64,000 nt of DNA from a bacterium (GTDB lineage Bacteria; Omnitrophota; Gorgyraeia; Zapsychrales; Zapsychraceae): NCBI GenBank assembly GCA_030429765.1, contig JAUIER010000008.1, positions 19,403 to 83,402 of the forward strand. The letters are read 5' to 3'. A program made the position numbers and the translations under genes. Below, in pieces: positions 14,744-23,262 of this stretch. Within the stretch, counting starts at the first letter, position 1. The number at the start of each line of letters is the position of its first letter. Under the pieces are notes generated by a model that saw only the letters and a program-made list of their open reading frames with translations, made no database searches and was not told the DNA's origin.

Positions 14744-15361
14744 ATGCGGACTGATAGTACAAATTATATGTGGTGGATGTCAGGTGTTTTTGTTGTATTG
14801 ACCTTAAGTTTTATGTTCAATGTTTGGGGAGATAAGAGAGATATAATACAGCATCCTTTAACAGAAGAAAAACATTTTACTAAGCAGCCTGTCCGAGAGG
14901 TTAAATTGGAGCCAACCCTTTACCAGGATGGATATATGTATCGTTGTAATGATTGTCACAAGAATATCGAACCCTCAACTGTACAAAAATCTTTTTTCTC
15001 GGCACATCCTGATATTGTCTTGGAGCATGGTGCTAACAATTATTGTTTGACCTGCCACAATGTAACCAATAGAGAAACATTTACTGATCTTAATCATAAT
15101 GAGATCCCTTTTACGAAAAGTCATCAAACGTGTCTTCAGTGTCATGGTCCCATTTATAGAGATTGGGAAAAAGGTGTACACGGTCGCATGAATGATTTTT
15201 GGGACTCCAGTAAAGGAGAAATCAGAAAGCTAAGTTGTGTTGCTTGTCATGACCCGCATCAACCCAAATTTAAACCAATGAAGCCAGCGCCGGGGCCGAA
15301 TATTCAGAACCTTCGCAAATATTTACAAGATTTAACTACGGAGGAGCATTCTCATGAGTGA
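14744..15361 (+). CDS. Membrane-anchored tetrahaem cytochrome c
   Basis: This protein of 205 residues has one N-terminal membrane segment (residues 9-27) and then four CxxCH haem sites: CNDCH, CLTCH, CLQCH and CVACH. Extra histidines could serve as second axial ligands. It has the size of NapC/NrfH but different haem spacing, and the neighbouring NrfC/NrfD-type genes supply a quinol-oxidising module. I therefore read it as the electron relay of that module to NapA rather than a NapC. Its stop overlaps the start of the Fe-S gene by 8 bp. It would face the periplasm. Confidence 0.88.
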   Translation: MRTDSTNYMWWMSGVFVVLTLSFMFNVWGDKRDIIQHPLTEEKHFTKQPVREVKLEPTLYQDGYMYRCNDCHKNIEPSTVQKSFFSAHPDIVLEHGANNYCLTCHNVTNRETFTDLNHNEIPFTKSHQTCLQCHGPIYRDWEKGVHGRMNDFWDSSKGEIRKLSCVACHDPHQPKFKPMKPAPGPNIQNLRKYLQDLTTEEHSHE

Positions 15362-16343
15362 AGATAATAGAAAGAAGTGTGGATGTGGGGCTGGTTCTGA
15401 TGAAGGGTGTAAATCTAACCAAGACGGATTTTTTAATGCCCCGATTAGCCGACGAGATTTTCTAAAGCGGTCAGCCGTAATCGGATCAGGTGCGGCTGCG
15501 CTTATTGCTGCGATGTCTCCATTAAGGCTTTTAAAAGAGTCCATTACTGCAGAGGAGTTTGTGCAGAAGCATTATAAGGAGATGACCAAAGAGGAGATGG
15601 ATCGGGTTATTGAGCGTATCTCAAACAAAGTTAAAGATAAATATGGTGTGAATCCGAATTTACGTGATGTCAAACCAATGGATGGGGTTGAGTATGTTTA
15701 TGCGCTTAATCTTTCACGTTGCAATGGATCACGACGATGTGTTCATGCCTGTGTCAATGAGAATAATCAATCCCGCAGCCCTGAAATCCAATATATCAGC
15801 GTTTTTAAAATGCCTAAAGGGACAATGGATATGGAACAGGGAACAAGACATTATGACCCCAAAGAAGTTCCTGAAGATGATTCTTATTATTTGCCTGTCC
15901 AGTGTTTACAGTGTGAGAATCCGCCATGTGTGAAAGCTTGCCCTGTGGAAGCGACCTGGCAGGAAAAAGATGGTATTACGGTTATTGATTATAATTGGTG
16001 TATCGGGTGTCGCTATTGCGAGGCTGCATGTCCCTATTGGGCCAGAAGATTTAATTTTGCCGAACCAGATATACCTAAAGATAGAATAAATCCGGATATG
16101 GGGTATCTTTCAAATCGACCCAGGCAGAAAGGTGTTGTCGAGAAATGTCACTTTTGTCTTCATAGGACCCGTGAAGGAAAGCTCCCAGCGTGTCTTGAGG
16201 CTTGTCCAACAGGAGCGAGAATTTTCGGAAATATATTGGACCCGAAGAGTGAAGTGTCGTATGTATTGAAGAATAAACGTGTGTTTGTACTAAAAGAAGA
16301 AGCAGGTACATTGCCTCGCTTCTTTTATTTTTTTGATAAGTAG
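15354..16343 (+). CDS. Tat-exported 4x[4Fe-4S] protein, NrfC/PsrB-like
   Basis: This protein of 329 residues has a twin-arginine signal (SRRDFLKRSAVIGSGAAAL) after a Cys-rich start. The four ferredoxin-type cluster motifs of the NrfC/PsrB/DmsB family follow: CNGSRRCVHAC, CLQCENPPCVKACPV, CIGCRYCEAACPYW and CHFCLHR with a last CLEACPTGA. The family transfers electrons from an NrfD-type membrane subunit to a periplasmic partner. Here the partner genes lie close by: the tetrahaem cytochrome (8-bp overlap upstream) and NrfD (17610). An extra run of cysteines at residues 9-19, before the Tat motif, is unusual for a signal peptide n-region. Confidence 0.9.
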   Translation: MSEDNRKKCGCGAGSDEGCKSNQDGFFNAPISRRDFLKRSAVIGSGAAALIAAMSPLRLLKESITAEEFVQKHYKEMTKEEMDRVIERISNKVKDKYGVNPNLRDVKPMDGVEYVYALNLSRCNGSRRCVHACVNENNQSRSPEIQYISVFKMPKGTMDMEQGTRHYDPKEVPEDDSYYLPVQCLQCENPPCVKACPVEATWQEKDGITVIDYNWCIGCRYCEAACPYWARRFNFAEPDIPKDRINPDMGYLSNRPRQKGVVEKCHFCLHRTREGKLPACLEACPTGARIFGNILDPKSEVSYVLKNKRVFVLKEEAGTLPRFFYFFDK

Positions 16344-16359
16344 AGGAGTTGTAAAGACG

Positions 16360-17598
16360 GTGAAAATACCTTACTTAGTGCTTTATATTTTAATTATTAG
16401 CGCATGTGTTGTCCAGGCAGATGCTTCGCTTAAACAAGCCGTTAGGAGTAGTAAATTATATGCTGATATTCGCCTCCGTTATGAATTTGTTGATCAAGAT
16501 GGTTCCTCACCTGCTGCTGAAAATGCACATTCGAGAACCGCACGGACAAGGTTGGGGATTAAGACAGGAGAGTTTATTGGCTTATCTGCTGTTGTTGAAG
16601 GAGAGTATGTTGTTTATGTTGGACATGATAATTACAACGACACTGTTAATGGGCGAACTAATCATCCTGTTGTTGCGGATCCGGAGAATTTTCAAGTGAA
16701 TCAGGCGTATGGACAATATGCGGGAGTTCCAGACACAACGATTCGCGGCGGTCGGCAGGTGATAGCTTTAGATAATCAACGATTTATTGGGCATGTGGGC
16801 TGGAGACAAAAAAACCAAGTGTTTGATGCCGCCACAATTCTTAACAATTCATTTGAAAATATAAACATGCAATATGGATATATTTATAATGTTAACCGCA
16901 TTTTTGGAGAACAATCCGTGGCTGGTGATTGGGGCTCTAAAAGCCACTTTTATCATATCACCCATTCCAACTTGCCTATTGGGAAAATTACCACTTATGG
17001 ATATTTATTAGACTTTTGCAGTGATTCAGCAGCAAATTCTAGTCAAACATTTGGTGGCTATATTTCCGGGAATAAAGAATTAAGTGATGATTTGAAGCTA
17101 GTATACTACGGCGAATATGCTTATCAGTCGGATTTAGGGAACAATGCTATAAAATATGATGCCAGTTATTTTCATATTGCACCGGCTATTCTTTGGAAAG
17201 GTTTAACGGCAACCGTCGCATATGAGGTTTTAGGTAGCGACAATGGTACTTTTGCTTTTAGGACACCCTTGGCAACAGGACATAAATTTAATGGTTGGGC
17301 GGATAAGTTTTTATCGACGCCGGCTGATGGCCTTGAAGATTTCTACATTGATCTAACCTATAAAGTTAAGAATTTAGAAGGAAACTGGGATGTTTTAAAC
17401 GGATTGTCGGCTAAAATTCAATATCATAATTTTTCGGCGGAAGATGGTGGAATGGACTATGGTGATGAGTGGGGTATTTTCCTTAAGAAGCCAATTAATA
17501 ACTATGTGACAACATCTATCAAGTATGCACATTACATAGCAGACGAGTTCGCAACCGATACTCAGAAGGTAACAATAGACATTGGGATTAAGTTTTAA
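16360..17598 (+). CDS. Outer-membrane beta-barrel porin in the nap operon
   Basis: This protein of 412 residues has a Sec signal (KIPYLVLYILIISACVVQADA). Many alternating amphipathic strands follow, and it ends in ...TIDIGIKF with the terminal Phe typical of outer-membrane barrels. The start region ADIRLRYEFVDQDG and the run RTARTRLGIKTG resemble alginate-export-type porins. I choose GTG 16360, which gives a clean signal peptide and a ribosome binding site AGAGGAG; the frame is open from 16333. It lies between the Fe-S gene and nrfD, so it is co-transcribed with nitrate reductase. A role in nitrate or nitrite passage across the outer membrane is an inference from context. Confidence 0.8.
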   Translation: MKIPYLVLYILIISACVVQADASLKQAVRSSKLYADIRLRYEFVDQDGSSPAAENAHSRTARTRLGIKTGEFIGLSAVVEGEYVVYVGHDNYNDTVNGRTNHPVVADPENFQVNQAYGQYAGVPDTTIRGGRQVIALDNQRFIGHVGWRQKNQVFDAATILNNSFENINMQYGYIYNVNRIFGEQSVAGDWGSKSHFYHITHSNLPIGKITTYGYLLDFCSDSAANSSQTFGGYISGNKELSDDLKLVYYGEYAYQSDLGNNAIKYDASYFHIAPAILWKGLTATVAYEVLGSDNGTFAFRTPLATGHKFNGWADKFLSTPADGLEDFYIDLTYKVKNLEGNWDVLNGLSAKIQYHNFSAEDGGMDYGDEWGIFLKKPINNYVTTSIKYAHYIADEFATDTQKVTIDIGIKF

Positions 17599-17609
17599 AG
17601 GGATGCTGA

Positions 17610-18848
17610 ATGTTTAAATGGCTTAGAGATTATTTATATTTCTTATGGCGTTGTTTTATCATCAGTTTTGATGGAAGGCGAGGTTTTTACATTTGGATGA
17701 CTTTTTTGACTTGCCTGGCATTGATTGGATTGAATGCTTATTGTAAGCAGTTGGTATATGGATTAATTACGACTGGAATGACTGATCACGTATCTTGGGG
17801 GCTATATATTGCGAATTTTACCTATTTGGTGGGTATGGCTGCCGCCGCTGTTATGTTGGTTATACCTGCTTACGTATACAAGAAGAAAGAAATACATGAA
17901 ATTGTTATTTTTGGAGAGCTTTTTGCTGTCGCGTCAATAGTGATGTGCCTTTTGTTTGTAACGGTTGACTTGGGGCGACCTGATCGGTTCTGGCATTTAA
18001 TTCCCGGGATAGGCAGGTTTAATTTTCCAATCTCAATGTTAAGTTGGGATGTTGTTGTGCTGAATGTTTATTTATTGATAAATCTTCATGTCACCGGTTA
18101 TCTTCTTTATATGAAGTATCTCGGTCGTAAACCGAATAAATGGCTCTATCTGCCTTTTGTTTTTCTTTCTATAGTTTGGGCGATCAGTATTCATACTGTT
18201 ACCGCTTTTCTTTTGTCGGGCTTTGCGGCGAGGCCATTTTGGAATACAGCTGTTATGGGACCACGTTTTATTGCTTCGGCGTTTGCCGCCGGGCCCGCCG
18301 TTATTATTATCACACTTCAGTTAATAAGAAAAGTCTTCAACTATCGTACTTCACAGGAGGCTATATTTTTATTGCGAAAAATTATCCAGGTTTCTATGAG
18401 TGTGAATATGTTTTTGCTGATCAATGAATTGTTTAAAGAATTTTATACGGATACTTTGCATAATGCTTCGGCAAAGTATTTGTTTTTTGGCCTTCATGGT
18501 CACGATGCTCTGGTTCCTTGGATATGGACGGCACTTACTATGAACGCGATAGCTTTGGTTTTATTAATGTCGCCTATCACACGACGTGTCGTACCGCTTA
18601 ATTTTGCGTGTGTTTTATTGATTATAGGAATTTGGATTGAAAAGGGTATGGGTTTGATCATCCCAGGATTTATTCCAAATCCTCTTGGCGAGATTGTTGA
18701 ATATTCTCCGACATGGAATGAAATATTAGTTTGTGTTGGCGTTTGGGCGACAGGCGGCATTATCTATACAGTTTTGTTACGATGCGCGACACCTATTTTA
18801 AAAGGTAAATTAAATATCAACTTAAAGTATACACAAAGAAGGATTTAA
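17610..18848 (+). CDS. nrfD: NrfD/PsrC-family quinol-oxidising membrane subunit
   Basis: This protein of 412 residues has about ten membrane helices and the NrfD/DsrP pattern. Early helices read TFLTCLALIGLNAYCKQLVYG and VSWGLYIANFTYLVG, followed by the conserved VTVDLGRPDRFWHL and SWDVVVLNVYLL, then HTVTAFLLSGFAARPFW. Later helices end in WIEKGMGLIIPGF. NrfD subunits oxidise quinol in the membrane and pass electrons to the Fe-S partner. The gene follows the porin by 11 bp and precedes napD by 15 bp. With the Fe-S protein and the cytochrome it makes a complete quinol:NapA electron route and would replace NapC or NapGH, which are absent here. Confidence 0.9.
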   Translation: MFKWLRDYLYFLWRCFIISFDGRRGFYIWMTFLTCLALIGLNAYCKQLVYGLITTGMTDHVSWGLYIANFTYLVGMAAAAVMLVIPAYVYKKKEIHEIVIFGELFAVASIVMCLLFVTVDLGRPDRFWHLIPGIGRFNFPISMLSWDVVVLNVYLLINLHVTGYLLYMKYLGRKPNKWLYLPFVFLSIVWAISIHTVTAFLLSGFAARPFWNTAVMGPRFIASAFAAGPAVIIITLQLIRKVFNYRTSQEAIFLLRKIIQVSMSVNMFLLINELFKEFYTDTLHNASAKYLFFGLHGHDALVPWIWTALTMNAIALVLLMSPITRRVVPLNFACVLLIIGIWIEKGMGLIIPGFIPNPLGEIVEYSPTWNEILVCVGVWATGGIIYTVLLRCATPILKGKLNINLKYTQRRI

Positions 18849-18863
18849 AATAAGGACTACGCA

Positions 18864-19103
18864 ATGCCTATTTCAAGCCTAATTATTCGTACTCAAGAAG
18901 AAAAAACCAGTGAAGTAGCCGATAAGTTAAAAGATTTTAAAGCTGTGAACGTAGAAAATATTGAAGGATCTAATATTGTCATTATTACAGATACTATAGA
19001 ACAAAAAAATGACAAAGAACTGTGGAGCAATATCGAAAATATTTCAGGCGTGCTTCAGTGTGATCTGATTTATCACAATTTTGAAGACGAGGAAGGATTA
19101 TAA
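18864..19103 (+). CDS. napD: NapD chaperone for the NapA Tat signal
   Basis: This protein of 79 residues has the NapD ferredoxin-like fold. It begins ISSLIIRTQ, then VADKLKDFKAVNVENIEGSN and IVIITDT, and ends with ISGVLQCDLIYHNFEDEE. NapD binds the twin-arginine signal of NapA in the cytoplasm and delays its export until the molybdenum cofactor is inserted. It lies directly before napA, which starts one base after the napD stop codon. An AAGGA site precedes the ATG. Confidence 0.92.
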   Translation: MPISSLIIRTQEEKTSEVADKLKDFKAVNVENIEGSNIVIITDTIEQKNDKELWSNIENISGVLQCDLIYHNFEDEEGL

Positions 19104-19104
19104 A

Positions 19105-21459
19105 ATGTTAGAAAAGAATATGGATAGAAGGGAGTTTTTGAAGTTATCCGCCAAAATGGCTGCGTTAGGCGCGCTAACCTTAAGCGGAGGAATATCGACA
19201 TTGGCTTACGCCTTTGATGATGAATCGGTTGGATTGAAGTGGCACAAGGCACCATGCCGTTTTTGCGGAACGGGTTGTGGTGTTTTGGTTGGAGTACGTG
19301 ATGGCAGGGTGGTGGCTGTGCAAGGTGACCGCCATGCTCCGGTCAACAAAGGATTACTATGCGCCAAAGGATATCATGCTGGTGCGGCACTATACGGGAA
19401 GGATCGACTAAGGCATCCAATGATCCGCCGCAACGGGAAGTTGCAACAAGCTTCTTGGGATGAGGCCATTGATTTGATTTCCGACAAAATTATTGCGGAT
19501 TCAAAGAACTTTGCCATCTATGGTTCGGGACAGTGGACAATCCCTGAGGGTTACACGGCAATGAAATTTCTTAAAGGTGGATTAGGAAGCAATGAAATTG
19601 ATCCAAACGCTCGATTATGTATGGCGAGTGCTGTTGTCGGTTTTGTAACGACATTTGGTGTTGATGAACCTTCTGGTTGCTATGACGATCTAGACGAGTG
19701 TGATACGGTAATTTGTTGGGGAAACAATTGGGCGGAAATGCACCCGATACTTTTTTCAAGATTTATTGACCGTAAACAGTTTGGCCATAAAGTTAAAATG
19801 ATTGATATTGCGACACGACGAACACGGACGACTGAAGCGGCAGATTATTATTTAGAGTTTCAGCCGCAAACCGATATGGCGATTATCAATGGAATTTGTT
19901 ACTTGCTTCTAAAGCGCGGAACGTATGACAAGGATTTTGTGAAGCATAAAGTTCGTTTTAAATCCAATGACAATGCGACTATCACAATGGAAGAATACCA
20001 ATCATTTCTGAATGACTATACACCTGAGAAAGTTTCTAAACTATCAGGTGTATCTATCGAGCATCTTAATTTGTTGGCCAATTTGTTTTCTGATCCCAAA
20101 GAGAAAATCGTTTCCTTATGGTGCATGGGATTCAACCAGCATACAAGAGGAACAGCCGTAAATAACCTTATCTATAACCTACATCTTTTGTCAGGTAAAA
20201 TCGGTAAGCCCGGCAGCACGGCTTTTTCATTGACTGGCCAACCCGCTGCTTGCGGAACATGCCGTGAGGTTGGAACATTGGCGCACGCCTTACCTGGAGG
20301 ACGTGTTGTTAAAGATGAAGAGCACCGTAAAGACACAGAGAAAATTTGGAACCTTAAGCCCGGTACAATCAATCCTAAACCAGGTCATCATACCGTAGCG
20401 ATGTTTAAGGCCTTGATGAGTGGTAAGTTGACCGGTATGTGGGTGCAGGTCACAAACCCTGGCCAAACGATGCCGAATTTGCATGACAACTTCAGGAATA
20501 ACAAACAGTTTCTTGTTGTTTCAGACGTTTATCCAACGAAAACAACAGAACTGGCAGATGTAATTTTACCTTCCGCCATGTGGGTAGAGAAAGATGGTCT
20601 TTATGGGAACTCTGAACGTAGAACGCATCAGTGGTTTAAGATGATCAACCCACCAGGTGAAGCGAGGGATGATAAATGGCAGATTATTGCTGTTGCCCGT
20701 CGGATGTATGAGAAAGGTTTTGAGGGTATGAAAGATAAGGATGGTAAGTTTTTGTTAGCAATAAAGGACGAAAAGGGCAATGAAATTGAGGCTTGGAAAT
20801 GGGAAGTTTATAGATCCAAAAATATAGACAAGCCATTATTTGAAGATTATAGGAAGTTCACCACGAAGAAACATAAGGATTTGGCTCCTTACGAAGAGTA
20901 CGTAAAGCATCGAGGGTTACGTTGGCCGGTCGTTCAGGATTCATTAGGGCAATGGAAAGAGACACCTCGTCGTTTTGTTGAAGGTGAAGATCCATATGTT
21001 CCAAAGGGGGCAGGAATAGCATTTTATATGGATAAAGGAAAAGAGAATCGGGCCAATATTTTTGCGCGGCCTTATGAAGCACCGCCTGAAATTCCAGACA
21101 AAGAGTATCCTTTTTGGTTATGTACCGGACGTGTTTTGGAGCATTGGCATTCCGGGACAATGACACGTCGTGTGAAGCAGCTGTATAATGCAAATCCTCA
21201 TGCTTATGTTGAACTGAATCCTGATGATGCTAAGAAAATGGGGGTCTACACAAATGATAAATTAAAGATTGTCTCGAGAAGGGGTGAAATGATTCTTCCT
21301 GTATCCTTAGATGGACGAGGAACTCCACAGAAAGGATCTGTCTTTGTGCCGTTTTTTGATGAAACGAAATTGATTAATCTAGTTACGCTGGATGCATATT
21401 GTCCGCTATCAAAAGAGCCGGATTATAAAAAATGTGCCGTAAGGCTTGAGAAAGTATGA
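19105..21459 (+). CDS. napA: Periplasmic nitrate reductase catalytic subunit
   Basis: This protein of 784 residues has a Tat signal (DRREFLKLSAKMAALGALTL). The [4Fe-4S] site follows, with CRFCGTGCGV and CAKG. The Mo-bis-MGD domains include ARLCMASAV, where the Cys is the molybdenum ligand. It ends with the molydopterin-dinucleotide-binding domain (PFWLCTGRVLEHWHSGTMTRR). It reduces nitrate to nitrite in the periplasm. I choose ATG 19105, after GAGGAAGGA, over a TTG at 19081 inside napD. A charged insert around residues 545-570 (KDKDGKFLLAIKDEKGNE) is predicted on the surface. It overlaps the next cytochrome gene by ATGA, and its cofactor and export genes (tatA, MOSC, mobA) lie downstream. Confidence 0.95.
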   Translation: MLEKNMDRREFLKLSAKMAALGALTLSGGISTLAYAFDDESVGLKWHKAPCRFCGTGCGVLVGVRDGRVVAVQGDRHAPVNKGLLCAKGYHAGAALYGKDRLRHPMIRRNGKLQQASWDEAIDLISDKIIADSKNFAIYGSGQWTIPEGYTAMKFLKGGLGSNEIDPNARLCMASAVVGFVTTFGVDEPSGCYDDLDECDTVICWGNNWAEMHPILFSRFIDRKQFGHKVKMIDIATRRTRTTEAADYYLEFQPQTDMAIINGICYLLLKRGTYDKDFVKHKVRFKSNDNATITMEEYQSFLNDYTPEKVSKLSGVSIEHLNLLANLFSDPKEKIVSLWCMGFNQHTRGTAVNNLIYNLHLLSGKIGKPGSTAFSLTGQPAACGTCREVGTLAHALPGGRVVKDEEHRKDTEKIWNLKPGTINPKPGHHTVAMFKALMSGKLTGMWVQVTNPGQTMPNLHDNFRNNKQFLVVSDVYPTKTTELADVILPSAMWVEKDGLYGNSERRTHQWFKMINPPGEARDDKWQIIAVARRMYEKGFEGMKDKDGKFLLAIKDEKGNEIEAWKWEVYRSKNIDKPLFEDYRKFTTKKHKDLAPYEEYVKHRGLRWPVVQDSLGQWKETPRRFVEGEDPYVPKGAGIAFYMDKGKENRANIFARPYEAPPEIPDKEYPFWLCTGRVLEHWHSGTMTRRVKQLYNANPHAYVELNPDDAKKMGVYTNDKLKIVSRRGEMILPVSLDGRGTPQKGSVFVPFFDETKLINLVTLDAYCPLSKEPDYKKCAVRLEKV

Positions 21460-22031
21460 AGAAAAAAAAGGCTATTATAGTTTGTGTTTTGCTTTATGGT
21501 CTGTTGACCTGTTTTTTCTATGTTAGAAACGTTGTATTTGCAAAAGAAAGAACGTTGATTCAGCATATTGTAGAAGAAGAACGAATAGAAAGTCGGGATG
21601 CCCGATCAATATTACGGGCATTTTATACAGCGCCTCCCGTTGTTCCACATGAAATTGAAATGCAAGACACCCAGGATTGCCTGAGGTGCCATTTAAATGT
21701 CACCAGGTTAGATGATGGGCGGGTTGCAAAAGAGACGCCACATCCACAATTTTCAAGTTGTTTGCAATGCCATGTGCCTGGAGCTAATAATGAATTTAAT
21801 ACTAACGGCACATCGTGGGAAGGTCTTGAAGAGCCCAAAAGGGGTGACCGTTGGGCAACGATGGCCCCGCCCATGATACCGCACCGTATTAAATTGAGAG
21901 AAAATTGCTTATCTTGTCATGGTTCTCAAAATCCTGATATGCGTTTAAGAACAACGCATCCCGAGCGTACAAGCTGTTTACAATGTCATGTGCCGAATTA
22001 CAATAACGAATTTGAATTGGATCAAGAATGA
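21456..22031 (+). CDS. napB: Tetrahaem NapB-like cytochrome (apparent duplicated dihaem module)
   Basis: This protein of 191 residues has an N-terminal signal or anchor (AIIVCVLLYGLLTCFFYVR) and four haem sites: CLRCH, CLQCH, CLSCH and CLQCH. Canonical NapB has only two. The sequence is internally repeated. APPVVPHEI...CLRCH...TPHPQFSSCLQCHVPGANNEF is followed by APPMIPHRI...CLSCH...TTHPERTSCLQCHVPNYNNEF, each unit matching the NapB haem core. It overlaps napA by 4 bp and the next gene by 4 bp. Its expected role is to deliver electrons to NapA. The gene name is used by similarity only. Confidence 0.85.
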   Translation: MKKKKAIIVCVLLYGLLTCFFYVRNVVFAKERTLIQHIVEEERIESRDARSILRAFYTAPPVVPHEIEMQDTQDCLRCHLNVTRLDDGRVAKETPHPQFSSCLQCHVPGANNEFNTNGTSWEGLEEPKRGDRWATMAPPMIPHRIKLRENCLSCHGSQNPDMRLRTTHPERTSCLQCHVPNYNNEFELDQE

Positions 22032-22486
22032 CGGAAGAACTTAAACCCTTAAAATTGACATTGGAAGATGGCAGGCGAGCCTTAGGAGTGCATGTTCTGG
22101 AGAAAGGGCATAAATTGTGTGAGAAATATGGCAAGTTTATTGATTGTGATACATTGCAGAGAATCTTACAGGATGAGGAATTTGTCCGGTATCCCACAAA
22201 AATCGTATTTGATTCTACTAAGATTGAAGAGGGCATGTTTGGGTGTGCTGAGAAAATGACGGATGATGCTACGGATGGGTATACAATATACATACATAAA
22301 AGTTTTATGAACAGATGGGGTGATGTGCCGGCATTGGTCTTTTATCATTTAGTGACAGTTAATTATGGTGATTTTGCTACCTACAATGAGGCAGAAGAAT
22401 TCGCCTCTGCCGCTTTGGGAATGGAAAAGGATTATTACTATCAGTATATATGTCGCCTAGCCGATTCAATCTCTAGAAAGGAGTAA
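22028..22486 (+). CDS. Conserved-looking unknown protein inside the nap operon
   Basis: This soluble protein of 152 residues has no signal peptide. Readable pieces are LEDGRRALGVHVLEKGHKLC, EGMFGCAEKM and TIYIHKSFMNRWGDVPALVFYH near the end, followed by an acidic helix. I recognise no family. Its start overlaps the cytochrome stop by ATGA and its stop lies 4 bp before tatA. It is therefore firmly inside the operon between the NapA/NapB-like genes and the maturation genes. A role in NapA assembly or metal/cofactor handling is possible. Two cysteine-containing loops are present, but no clear metal site. Confidence 0.72.
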   Translation: MTEELKPLKLTLEDGRRALGVHVLEKGHKLCEKYGKFIDCDTLQRILQDEEFVRYPTKIVFDSTKIEEGMFGCAEKMTDDATDGYTIYIHKSFMNRWGDVPALVFYHLVTVNYGDFATYNEAEEFASAALGMEKDYYYQYICRLADSISRKE

Positions 22487-22490
22487 TCAT

Positions 22491-22778
22491 ATGCTTGGTC
22501 GAATAGGAATGCCTGAACTAATTGTGATCTTTCTGGTATTTATTTTGCTTTTTGGTGCAAAGAAATTGCCGGAGTTGGCAAAGGGGTTGGCACAGGCTAT
22601 ACAGACTTTTAGGAAAGAAGTTCGTGAAATACAACAAGATCTTGATGTCAACGAAACAGCAAAGACAGCAACTATAACATCAGCAAAAAAGGATACGTCG
22701 AACGACTATGCTCCAAGTACCCCTAAAAGGAATTGGAGACCTAAGAAAGAAGGTAGTACGGATGTTGAAAAGGTGTAG
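22491..22778 (+). CDS. tatA: Sec-independent translocase TatA/TatE
   Basis: This protein of 95 residues has the TatA layout: an N-terminal membrane helix (MPELIVIFLVFILLFGAKKL) with the FGxxKLPEL hinge, an amphipathic helix (AKGLAQAIQTFRKEVREI) and a charged, disordered tail. It forms the pore for Tat export of folded, cofactor-loaded proteins. In this operon the obvious clients are NapA and the Fe-S protein, both with twin-arginine signals. No tatB or tatC is nearby, so it must work with host components. AAAGGAG precedes the start. Confidence 0.92.
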   Translation: MLGRIGMPELIVIFLVFILLFGAKKLPELAKGLAQAIQTFRKEVREIQQDLDVNETAKTATITSAKKDTSNDYAPSTPKRNWRPKKEGSTDVEKV

Positions 22779-22790
22779 TGAGGTGATTTG

Positions 22791-23249
22791 ATGAGTATAG
22801 CTAGGGTAATTTCTATAAATATTTCCGAAGGTGGAGTTCCAAAGCTTCCTGTTGAATCCGTCTATGTCTCGGAAGCGGGGCTTGAGGGTGACGGGCATAA
22901 CCATGAAAAGCATTACCGGTTATCACAAGCAGTTTGTATTCAGGATATGGAGTGTCTTGAAGAATTAAAAAGTATGGGCTATTCACTAGAGCCAGGAACA
23001 GCTGGTGAGAACCTAACAGTTCGGGGGCTAAATGTTAATGCTTTGCCAATCGGTTCAATATTAAAATTTTCAGGTGGTCTTGTATTAGAAGTTACCCGTG
23101 TCCGACCGACCTGCTATGTGATGGATCAGATTCACCCTAAACTAAAAGTAGATGCAGAAAATCGTCATGGAATGTATGCCAAGGTTCTAAAGTTCAGCAA
23201 TTTAGTCGTAGGTGAATCTATTGAGTTATCACTAAGCAGTGTAAGGTAA
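22791..23249 (+). CDS. MOSC domain protein
   Basis: This protein of 152 residues is a stand-alone MOSC (molybdenum cofactor sulfurase C-terminal) domain. It shows VISINISEGGVPKLPV, AGLEGDGHNHEKHY, then GTAGENLTVRGL and the conserved Cys motif RVRPTCYVMD. Such proteins are linked to delivery or sulfuration of the molybdenum cofactor. I choose ATG 22791 after GAGGTGA. It stands between tatA and mobA in the nitrate reductase operon, which agrees with a role in maturation of the NapA cofactor. Confidence 0.88.
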   Translation: MSIARVISINISEGGVPKLPVESVYVSEAGLEGDGHNHEKHYRLSQAVCIQDMECLEELKSMGYSLEPGTAGENLTVRGLNVNALPIGSILKFSGGLVLEVTRVRPTCYVMDQIHPKLKVDAENRHGMYAKVLKFSNLVVGESIELSLSSVR

Positions 23250-23262
23250 AGAAAAGATATTT

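Noticed and set aside
14744..15361. NapC/NrfH quinol dehydrogenase
   Set aside because: Four haems and one anchor fit, but haem spacing differs, and NrfC/NrfD genes supply the quinol module.
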